The translations under genes and the position numbers were made by a program. Shown here piece by piece: positions 34,701 to 44,696 of a stretch of DNA of 64,000 bases. Source of the stretch: Draba incana (lineage: Eukaryota; Streptophyta; Magnoliopsida; Brassicales; Brassicaceae); assembly GCA_963576765.1 (NCBI GenBank), contig OY755207.1, positions 22,636,760 through 22,700,759 of the forward strand, given 5' to 3'. Every line of letters begins with the position of its first letter. Position 1 is the stretch's first letter. The notes beneath the pieces were generated by a model. It worked only from the letters and a program-made list of their open reading frames with translations, was not told where the DNA came from and made no database searches.

Positions 34701-35783
34701 CTACTAGATGCTCTGTCATTGCGCTTACGGCCTTGTGCTTGTTTTGGATTGAGGTCCTTATTGATCCCAGATCAAGACCTAACCAATCCGCGGATAGTTG
34801 CTTTCTAGGTTAGTATTGATGCGATCTATGCTCCTACACTACACATACTGACCTTAGATAAGATGAATCGAGGCAACCCCAAGGCCATATTGGTATCATC
34901 TCTAGATTGTTATGCTGAGGCAACCCCAAGGCCATACCAACACAACTAATACATGAACCCTTCACGTACCGGATCATCGTCTATTCCATCGTGCCGCGTA
35001 TGTATAGATCCCATCCGTTTCATCGTACCATGGACGTACTGAATTGTCATTTCTCATCCCCCCACGTACGTATGAACCATTGTCCGTCGTGATCCATTAC
35101 CACGGCCATATGAATGCACCTCCATCGTAAGCATACATATGGATCCTTTACCCGTATGTATCACTTACATACATGAATCAAGCCCTCGTCCGGTTCCACG
35201 CCAAGTTTCTCTCGACCCATATCGACTCTATCCTTAACCCATACTACTAACAACTACATGAACACTACAATGGAGAAAACAAAAAAAAAATGAATATCTT
35301 AAGTACGGATCTCGCCTTACCTTGGCTTTGAATCGCTCTCCTAGGGACTTGGGGCGGTGAGTTCCTTCTCAAGCTCCGCCTTATTCTTTAGCTCCTAAGC
35401 GTTTCTCTTTGGCTCTAGAGCTTAGAATATTTTTGGGTGTGTGAATAATGAGCCCTCCCAGCTCACTATTTATAGGCCACCGAATTTTCATACGAGAATA
35501 TTCACTTTCCTAAATTTTCTCCACCTCCTTACTATACGGGCCATGCCCGTACGATTTCTTCCTTTTCTCCCTTTAAGTCGGCGGCCATCTTTTTATAAGC
35601 TAGGGTTTCCGTATTCTCCCTTTTAATTATGGACGACCTACTTTCCTTTCATGGGCCTTAATTAGATTTCCATTCCCTAAAAGCCCATAATTAATTTAAA
35701 CCTTATTTTATTAATTGCCGAATTTCTTCCTAAATAATTATAAGTTACAAAGAGTTCCTTATTCTTGAAGATGATATGTTACA
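31760..35783 (-). repeat. Long minus-strand gypsy LTR interrupted by a solo LTR
   Basis: On the minus strand the start is TGTAACATATCATC at 35783, right after a purine tract GTAGGGGAGAAGT. The end matches GGGTGTTACA at 31760. A CTATAAATAG TATA box lies near 35470. Removing the nested solo LTR leaves about 2.8 kb. Repeats such as GAGGCAACCCCAAGGCCATA (about 34872 and 34917) lie inside. That both ends belong to one LTR is inferred, since the partner LTR is missing. Confidence 0.55.
32593..33784 (-). mobile_element. Solo LTR, Athila/Tat type (1,192 bp)
   Basis: The plus-strand ends are TGATGTCAGAGGTTTTAACC and ACTAATATATCA, so TG...CA on both strands. Both flanks carry TACCC (32588-32592 and 33785-33789). 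A GGTATCGAATCCACAGAG block near the left end is typical of the distal part of such LTRs. Two GGACCGGTCGGTC-like motifs (33519-33560) link it to the element at 42098-44188. Confidence 0.85.
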
Positions 35784-38700
35784 ACTTCTCCCCTACATAG
35801 TACGAATCTGTCCTCGGATCCAGTGTCGTACTCTCTGGAAACATCTCCGGATAACTCCTCCTCATTTCTGATTCATCTTCCCAAGTGGTTTCTTGTACTC
35901 TGTCTTCCTCCCACAAGACTTGCACCCTCTTATTCTTCTTATTCCTTCTCTCCCGAGTTTCTCGAGTGTAGATCTGCCTAGGTTTCCTCTGTACACTTAG
36001 GTCATCCTTTAGATCCTCCAGATGCTATGTATACAACAAATCAAGTGACAAAATGACCTTTCAGAGTTTTGATACGTGGAACTTATTTAGGTCCTCGGTA
36101 AGTTTCAACCGGTAGGAGACCTCCCCAATCCTCTCTGTGATCTTGAATGGTCCTAAATATTGTTCCTTCAACTTTCCCTTCCTTTCTAGTCTTTCAACTC
36201 CCTTAAAATTCAGCATGTTTAGGTAGACCTCCTCCCCTACCTGGAATTGCACCTCTTTTCTTGATTGATCCACATATTTTTTCTGCCAATCCTTTGCTGC
36301 TAGAAGGTAATGAAGAACCTTGTCTATCTGTGCAGTGGTCTTTTGCACCAGTTCGGGTCCCAGCTCCTACTTCGGTCCACCACAAGGGAGTATAACAAGG
36401 TCGAACATACAGTGCTTCGTAGGGCGACATTCCAATGCTCGCTTGATAAATATTATTATAAGAAAATTCCGCTATTCAGAGATGATCGTCCCATCCTCCT
36501 CCCCATTATATTGCACAAGCCTGCAACTTATCCTCTAAGGTCTGAATAGTTCTTTTTGATTGCCCATTGTTCTGTGGGTGATAGGCTGTGCTGAAGTAGA
36601 GCTTGGTGCCCAAAGCCTTTTGCATCATCATCCGGAAGGCGGAGTTGAACTTTGGTTCCCGATAAGAAACAATGCTTACTGGTACTTTGTGTAACCTTAC
36701 TATATGTTTGATATATAGTTTGACTAATTTATGTGGCTTTTCATCTTTATGGATCAGAAGGAAATGAGTAGACTTTGTTAATCGGTCAACGATGACCCAT
36801 ACCGAATCCGCCCCATGCTTGGCTGTCTTGAATCCGGTTATGAAGTCCATGGCAATCATCTCCTATTTCCACTCGGGTAGCGGTAGTTTCTGCAACAACC
36901 CACTCGTTACCTGTCGTTCTGCCTTTACCACCTGACATACTTGGCACCCAGCTAACCATTTTGCAATATCACGTTTCAGTCCGTTCCAGTGGTAGTATTG
37001 TCTTAAATCTTGGTACATCTTGGTAGCTCCTAGATAAATGGTAAAACGAGAGTTGTGCGCTTCCCGAAGAATCTCAGCTCGCACTCGGGTTCATTAGGTA
37101 CTTATACTCTTTCTCAAAACATTATGGTGTTATTATCGATTACCTCATACCCTGCTACTTCATCCTTGGCGAGCTTGACCAATTCACATCTTATCCTTGT
37201 AGAGCTAGGACCCGGGTGAGCAAATTTGCCTGTTCCAATGCCTTAACTCATACTAATCATTTTTGCTTAATAGTTACCACCGTGAGGCGTAACATGTTCA
37301 AGTTGGAAGCTAACTCTTCCAAATCATTTTCTCTTGAAATATCTGCCCTTCACCGGCTTAGTACATCAGCTACTAAGTTTACCTAACCCGGATGGTAGTA
37401 TATCCCTAAATCATAATCCGCCATGAGCTCAACCTATCGTCTTTGTCGAAGGTTGAGGTCCGGTTGAGTGAAGAGGTATTGTAAGTTGTGATGGTCGGTG
37501 TAGATTTTGATCTCCTTTTCATACAAATAAGACCTCTATAGCTTGAGAGAGAATATCACGACGGCCATTTCCAAGTCATGTGTGGGGTAGTTATCTTCAT
37601 GCTTCTGCAGTTGCCTAGTTAGATTTGCAATGACTCGTCTTTCCTGCATTAGCACACATCCTAAACCAGTGCCAGATGCATCGGTATGCAAGTCATAGGG
37701 GACATAATGTCAAGGCAAGGCTAGCACAGGAGCACTTACCAGATGTCTCTTAAGCTCCTCGAAGCTATTCGTGCATTCCAGGCTCCATTCGAATTTTACA
37801 TCCTTTCCAGTTAACCTGGTGAGTGGTCGGAAGATATTTATAAATACCTTTACAAATTTTTGGTAGTATCCTGTAATCCCTATGAACCTTTGAACTTTTG
37901 TGGCATTCTTGGGGGTTGGCCATTTGGTTATTGATGATATCTTCTCTAGATCTACCGAGACCCTGTCCTTAGATATGATGTGGCCCAAGAACCCCACCTG
38001 AGTGTGCCAGAAACTGCATTTACTTAGCTTTGCAACTAGTTAATGCTCTCGTAATCTGCTAAGGACAAAGGTGAGATGTTGTATGTGATCTTCAGGGGTT
38101 TTGGAGTAAATCAGGATATCATTGATGAATACAATCACGAATTCATCTAGGTGAGCTTAGAAAATCGTGTTCATGGGTCGTATGAAGGTTGCAGGGGAGT
38201 TTTTTAATCTGAGAGGCATGACCGTAAACTCGAAGTGTCCATAACAAGTTTGAAATGTTGTTTTATGTATGTCTTCCCTGCCGATAGGTATATGATGGTA
38301 TGCAAACGCAAGATCAATCTTTGAGAAGCAAGTGGGCCCTTGCAGTTGATCCAATAGTTCATCGATCCGAGGGAGGGGGTATTTGTCTTTGACCGTTACC
38401 TTATTTAAACCCTGGTAATCAATTCATAGGTGCAAACTCCTGTTCTTACGAATAGCACCTGTGCTCCCCATGCAGATCTGCTTGGTTGGATAAACTCTTT
38501 CTCTGTCAAATCTATCAACTGCTTCTTGAGTTCTGCCATCTCCGCGGGGGCCATCCAGTAGGGGGATTTCGAGATAGCCCGAGTACCCGGTTCTAGTTTG
38601 ATTCATAATTGTTCTTCCTAAAGCAAGGGTGGTCCAACTAGGGGCAAGAACATGTCTTCGAAATCTTCTACCACTGGTATTCCTTCTACATTTTTCTCCT

Positions 38701-39287
38701 CCCATACTTCTCGCACAAATATGGTGGCAAGGCTGGGTGGACCCTTGCTGAAACATCTTGTTCACCCGCATTGCTGAGATCACGGTAGCTCCTTCTGCCG
38801 AGAAAAAGCCTTCAAAGGTGACCAACGGTCGTGTGCCCTCGAACCAAACCTTTCCTTTTCGGCAGTCGATATGGGCACGGTATCGTGTTAACCAATACTT
38901 TCCCAGAATTACTTAGTATCCCTTCAATTCTATTTCCAAAAAGGTTCCAAGCATTAAGGCAGTTTCAATTTGGATGGGCACTTCTTGGTACGGCTTTCCC
39001 ACTTGCAATACTTCTGTTCCTGCCGTATCTACTAGTCGCAAATCTTCCTTCATGAAGCCCTTAAAGGTTTATCCTTCAGCGACTCCTTTGTTAACAAAAC
39101 TGTGAGTGACTCCTGAGTCAAAAAGCACATTCACTCCTATTCCTCCCACTCCAAATGTTCTGGTGATGGCATTCGGGTTTCCAATCCCCGAATGTGCATG
39201 CAACCTTCGCACCCGTTTCCTGCTTATGACTGCCTCCTCGTCAGTTGTCCTTGTTTTCTTTACTGTGCTCATTTTCATTATATGCAA
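35784..39287 (-). pseudogene. Degenerate pol of a minus-strand chromovirus
   Basis: Read right to left: protease (NVLFDSGVTHSFVNKG, about 39110); damaged linker; RT (LQGPTCFSKIDLAFAYHHI at about 38345, YGHFEFTVMPL, a damaged catalytic region, FLGHIIS at about 37990); RNase H start (about 37750); integrase zinc domain (about 37084-36900, YYHWNGLKRDIAKW then CQVCQ); integrase core (about 36859-36520, MDFITGF, AYHPQNNGQ); C-terminal domain (36348-36061); and a chromodomain-like tail (VQVLWEEDRVQETTWE, about 35910). The stop in the tail is followed by the purine tract and LTR. Numerous stops and shifts. No gag or 5' LTR is recognised right of 39290, so the element is truncated. Confidence 0.85.
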
Positions 39288-39735
39288 AGAGGAGATCCTA
39301 GTATCACTATTTTACTTACGAAGGTAACCTAGGTGAACCGGATGGACGAGAATTATAGGAGTTATAACTGGCACAATTAAATTTGTAAGAGTTTTAGAGG
39401 AGGTGCAAGACTTTTGAGTAAATCACAATGCATAAAGATGTTGAGACTTGCGTTTACTGTTAAGAAAACTTTTATTAATCTTGTTCTCTGAAAAAAGTTA
39501 TTATCTCCTTTCCGGGTGATTACAATGAGCTATATATAGCTAAATAATTATAGGTCAAAATACTAAATTTGGGCCTGGCCCATTAAGCCATAAAATAGCT
39601 TTTAGGCCTATAATTTTAATAAATCTATTTTAAATATAGATTTAATTCTATTATGAGCCTAATTACAAAATGGGCCCTTGTAAGCCTGTTTAGGATTTTT
39701 TTTGGACTTTTTGAGAATCGTTCTTGTCGTTACAT
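39288..39735 (-). repeat. LTR-like fragment of another retrotransposon
   Basis: On the minus strand it begins TGTAACGACAAGAACG near 39735. It has a TATATATAG box near 39530 and an AATAAAAG poly-A-like signal near 39473. A short block (ACAATTAAAtTTGTaAGAGTTTT) is shared with 54367-54395, suggesting a common family. No coding sequence. Confidence 0.45.
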
Positions 39736-39759
39736 CGATCTCATAAGAGTGGAATCTGA

Positions 39760-39780
39760 CCCCCCCCCCCCCCCCCCCCC
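39760..39780. repeat. Poly-C tract (21 C; poly-G on the minus strand)
   Basis: Twenty-one C in a row, about 25 bp outside the LTR-like start at 39735. The fourth long G/C homopolymer in the window. Confidence 0.9.
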
Positions 39781-41080
39781 AGCTTGGCAGTATCCGGAAG
39801 TTGCAGTTATTCCATGTTGAGTTGATGTTGCCGTGGTTTCCTGGACTTACTTTCTTTGTTGAAAATAGGCTTAGCAGATTAAAAAGTCTGTTGGGCTTTT
39901 CTTTAATGAACTTTGGGGCCCACTACCAGGAGAATTTCAAGATAGGCTCCCTTTGCAGTATATATATATATATTTTACCGAGTGACTTCTTTCTACAGTA
40001 AACAGATAAAAAAATAAAAACTTTTTTTTGTTTGTTTGTCTTGGAGTGGAAGTAGGCTTTTTATTGTTTTCTTTTGCTTCTTATTCTCCAATCATCCTCT
40101 TCCTCTCCGACCAACCACATGCCGATCTGCCGCCACCGTTGCGACCATGCCAACCTTCGGTTGATCTTGCCTTCAACGTCAGCGAATCTGAGATCGAGAT
40201 CCACATCGATTGATATACGCAGCCACCACCATCACCATCATCACGAGCAGATCCGCCGCCGCATATGGAGTAGCTTCAGGACCGTGCTGCCATCGATTGA
40301 ATCGCAGATCCGTCGCCGCGTGGGGAGGAGCTTTGGGATCGAATCGCAGATTTGCCTCCGTCGTCGCAGATCCACCTCCGCTACCGGTTCGTCGATGGCG
40401 TTGCCGTATAAGCTTCATAATCTAGCACATCGTCAAAGAAGCTTCACATCATCGCCGACGCATGAGCTTCACATCCTCGCCGCCGGAGCTTCAACTTGCG
40501 GCCGCAGGAGCTTCAACTCACCATCGTCGTCTCCATCATCCTCGCGCTATCTCTGAGAGGAGATCCCAGTGCTTCCTACGTCGCTAGGAAGCTCACGCTA
40601 TGGTGCTGCAACAATCGGAGCTGCGGTTGGAATTATGATCTTCACCGATGGTCTCACAAGTCAATGATCCAGTTTGGTCAATGATCTAGTTTAGTTCAAC
40701 AATCCGGTTTGGTCAACAAGTCAACAAAGTCTTCGGTCAACGAAAGTCAACTGAAGTCTCCTAGTCAACTTGTCAACAGAAGTCAACAAGTCAACGTTTC
40801 TTTTCTGATTTTGAATTTTAAGTTTTGACTCGAATTTTGGACTTTTATCACAGTAATGACGTAATTTGATGCAAATATCTTCTACTGACGATGGCGGTTC
40901 GGCGGATACTATCCTCCACAATGCCTTGGTAGTATTTGACGATACTGAAATGAGGACTTCGTAGGCTACTAAAAGAGACTAGTCGCGCAAAGGACTGGAG
41001 TCTTCTAGATCAACTTCAACGTCTCTAAAAGACATTATTGCGCTCTGCAACGCTTCTAAAGATGTCAAGTTTGCCGCTCC
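39781..41080. other. Mixed non-coding DNA with a GC-rich patch and a GTCAA cluster
   Basis: Contains a (TA)n run near 39959-39976 and a GC-rich patch at 40100-40560. The patch has open frames in several directions but no family resemblance, and its His-rich phrase comes from a CACCAT repeat. Ten GTCAA cores lie at 40660-40795. Possibly the 5' region of the transposon-type gene that starts near 41081. Confidence 0.4.
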
Positions 41081-42097
41081 TTGCCCAGAAGATCGGGCAG
41101 AGCATCCTCCAAAAGGTTTCTTCACGGTGTACGAAGCCTATTTTCGGACTTGCTTTCTATGGTTCCTGATTCCTCGCGTAATTCGAAAATATCTCTGGAA
41201 GAATCACCTTGTCCTTTCACAGATAACGCCTCAGGGGATGTGTTGTTTAATTGGACTCATGATTCGCAGTTATGAGTATAATAGCGAGCTTAGGGTAGAC
41301 CACTTGCTAAATCTTTTGATTGTTAAGAAGGTTGGTCGCAAAGATAAAATTCATTACTCTATCGACGACAAAGTTGACCTTCACGTCATCAAAGACTTTC
41401 CTCCTATAGAACGCTCCTGGGAGAAAAATTTATTCTTTGTGCAAATAAATAGCGATTCAGTCGGAGATGACAATCCTTGTAACACCCCGATTTTTTTTTT
41501 AACACTTAATTAAATAGCCCGGATTAATATTCCCATAAATATTAATCCTTAACGACTATAATCCCTAACAATTACTACGCGGAAGTTCTCAAGAATAACC
41601 ATTCAATAAATAAACAAACATATCAATTCCAGAACACAACAATCACCATTCTATAATCAATTCACAAATTCTAAATTAACAACCTAACAATATCAACTCA
41701 AAACAATTCACTCTAACAACCTAACACAGATCACAATTTCCCTAATCATCCTCTTCCTCTGCCACGATTCCGCGAACACACTTTCTTTACCTGCAACACA
41801 TGGGGATAAGAGTTGCGTAAGTATTTCATAAATACTTAGTGAGTTGATCATCCCGCTACCGGCATAACAAGCAGGCTTAAATAATCAATACCACAACAAT
41901 ATAACCAACACAACACCAATCGCAACTCAACAACTACAAACAAACACTTTTTGGGTAAACAGAACCTCGTGTCGACACGACCAAAAGTCCGGTGTATAGC
42001 AACACCACAAAGGTATCGATCGATACACGATGATACAACAACACAATCCACAGAAAATCACAACCATAATCATCACACGAAAACTCATGCAAACAAT

Positions 42098-44188
42098 TGA
42101 TATAACGTGAATTTGGACATTCCTAACTACGAACTTAACGCGTTTTCGGAGCCTTGTGAGTTGTTTTGAGTTGATATTTAGATCCATACTCGAGGATTTG
42201 GAGCCGCATGCGTACGGGAAGGAGATTCAAGCATTTCGAGCGAAAACCGAAGATCCTGGAATTAGGACCGACTGGTCCACCTCAAGGACCGGTCGGTCCA
42301 CACTCACATGCTCAAGACGTGAAGATTGGTGGTCTCGGGAAACCAGACCGGTCGGTCCACACCAAGGCCCGACCGGTCCACTTGAAAACTTGAAGATTGG
42401 TGGCCTCGAGAAACAGGACCGACCGGTCCCATAATCAACATTTGAAGACCCAAGACTCTGGAAAGTGGACCGACCGGTCCACTGCCCAGACCGACCGGTC
42501 CAGGCACAAGTGGACTCGAAGATTTTGGCCGAATTAAAAGTGGACCGACCGGTCCAGTCCGCTGATTTTTAGGGATTTTTTCTTTTTCCGTTTTATCCTA
42601 TAAATACCTATTAGATTTCAGACTTTAAGATCCACGTTTTTCATCACTTTTGTTCAGACTTTTAGAGATTTTGATATGTTTATGAGTTTTCAGGCTTTTA
42701 GCATTACATCTATGAGTTTTCAGGATTACATTCAGCTCATAAAGGTTAGTGTGGTTTTTATAGCTTCCTTGAACTTATTTCTAGTTTGTCTTCACTTGAG
42801 GACAAGCAAATATCTAAGTCTGGGGGAGTTGATATAACGTGAATTTGGACTTTCCTAACTACGAACTTAACGCGTTTTCGGAGCCTTTTGAGTTGTTTTG
42901 GGTTGATATTTAGATCCATACTCGAGGATTTGGAGCCGCATGCGTACGGGAAGGAGATTCAAGCATTTCGAGCGAAAACCGAAGATCCTGGAATCAGGAC
43001 CGACCGGTCCACCTCAAGGACCAGTCGGTCCACACTCACATGCTCAAGACGTGAAGATTGGTGGTCTCGGGAAACCAGACCGGTCGGTCCACACTAAGGA
43101 CCGACCGGTCCACTTGAAAACTTGAAGATCGGTGGCCTCGGGAAACAGGACCGACCGGTCCCATGATCAACATTTGAAGACCCAAGACTCTGGAAAGTGG
43201 ACCGACCGGTCCAGGCACAAGAGGGCTCGAAGATTTTGGCCGACTTAAAAGTGGACCGACCGGTCCAACTCCAGACCGACCGATCCAGTCCGCTGATTTT
43301 TAGGGATTTTTCCTTTTTCCGTTTTATCCTATAAATACCTATTAGATTTTAGACTTTAAGATCCACGTTTTTCATCACTTTTGTTCAGACTTTTAGAGAT
43401 TTTTAGAGTTGTAATCAAGGAGAAGAATTCCTCTACCATTCGGAGAAGATTTCTAAACCTTTTTCTTATTTCTATTATATGATTATGCTTTTCTCATCCA
43501 TGATTTTTGCTTGTTCGTTTATCATGTCTTAGTAGATCTCTAGTTAGGTTTTAGGGTTTTTGATGGATTTCACAGATTGAATCAGACACAGATAGATTAC
43601 TCATTCTTTATCATCTTCATCACTGTTAGGCATAATGCTAGGATTGAACTGGCCATTTAATCACTAGATCTTAGGTTGATACACATTCCGAAAGCTTGTG
43701 TATTGCTAGAACTACTGTTGATGAGTAATGCGTTATAACAAGCGGAAGTTTAGTTATAGAGTATTATGAATTGATCAAACCTGAACATTAATGCTTGTCT
43801 AGGATAGTCGTGACCAAACGGAAGTTTAGGCACTCGGATCTCTAGGAAAAGTAGTTGTTATCACGGAAGTGGAGCAATTTATAATCGTGTTTTGAGTTTA
43901 AGATGCATGCACATTAGAATCTGAATAGTTATCTGGTTCATGATTGTGATTTCCTGCGAATTTCCTATTACCTAACGCTTTTAATTATCTGAATTTACAT
44001 CGTTTTTATTCGCTTTCTCGTTGTTTTAATTTAATAACAATCACCCATCTTTGTTCCTGCTTAGCTTAGTTTAATAATATATAATCTGTTGTGTAAGCCA
44101 TTGGTCCTTGAGGATTCGATCCCTAAATCACTACTTCGTTTGCTGTGCACTTGCAGTAGATTTTATAGGGTTAAAACTCTGTGTATCA
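42098..44188 (+). mobile_element. Internally deleted Athila/Tat-like LTR element nested in the LTR
   Basis: Starts TGATATAACGTGAATTTGG, ends TGTATCA, flanked by ACAAT (42093-42097, 44189-44193). A second start identical to the first lies at 42830, right after a tract TGGGGGAGT, so 42830-44188 is the 3' LTR (1,359 bp). The first LTR copy is cut short at about 42672. Only about 150 bp of the internal region, including GAGGACAAGCAAATATCTAA, remains. It encodes nothing. Both LTR parts carry an array of GGACCGACCGGTCC motifs. Confidence 0.87.
42266..43290. repeat. GGACCGACCGGTCC motif arrays
   Basis: About eight copies lie at 42266-42555 and eight at 43001-43290, in the two LTR parts. The 14-mer occurs in both orientations (GGACCGACCGGTCC and GGACCGGTCGGTCC), that is, an imperfect palindrome, with one- or two-base variants. 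Confidence 0.9.
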
Positions 44189-44696
44189 ACAATCACAAAA
44201 CACATCAAAATTATCCTCATTGCCTAGAAACCACGGTCGCAACTCACCTTAGCCTAAAGATGATGGAATGAACACGAAAACAGAGATGAAAGAGCACGAA
44301 CAGAGCCTCAAATCCACGAAAACTCTCAGATCAATGGGATTCTTCGAGAAACAACGAAGAACAACAATCCTACGGATGCTGAAACACGAATAATCGATGT
44401 CTAGAGGATTTCTTTGCAACAATCCTCAAGAACAATCAAAACTCTCTCTCAATTCTCTGTTTTACTATAATTACGACGGTCCCTTCAAAGGCACGCAACC
44501 CTAGGCATATTTATACGCTAAACCGAGCCAGAACCGTGATTAAAAACCAATTAACCCGGTTCTACAGACTCTGGTATCGAGCGACACCATAAACTGTGTC
44601 GATCAACACCCCTAATTCCTTCATGTCGATTGACACAACACCTGTGTCGATCGACACGAACACCATAATTTCCATTTTTGGTTCGCGGACGTTACA

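Larger units (their letters stand above)
41478..44696 (-). repeat. 3' LTR of the TR-GAG-like element (interrupted)
   Basis: Minus-strand start TGTAACGTCCGCGAACC at 44696, end GGGGTGTTACA at 41478. Without the insert (42098-44188) it is about 1.12 kb. It contains the donor-like TAAGGTGAGTTGCGACCG (about 44250-44233) and GTGTCGATCGACAC variants near 44575-44660. Confidence 0.88.

Noticed and set aside
40208..40260. His-rich open frame (run of seven His)
   Set aside because: Arises from a CACCATCACC-type repeat; other frames across it are equally open and no family resemblance was found.
42156..43218. Frames with repeated TGPPQGPVGP or SVHTK peptides
   Set aside because: They are translations of the GGACCGACCGGTCC arrays in a non-coding LTR.
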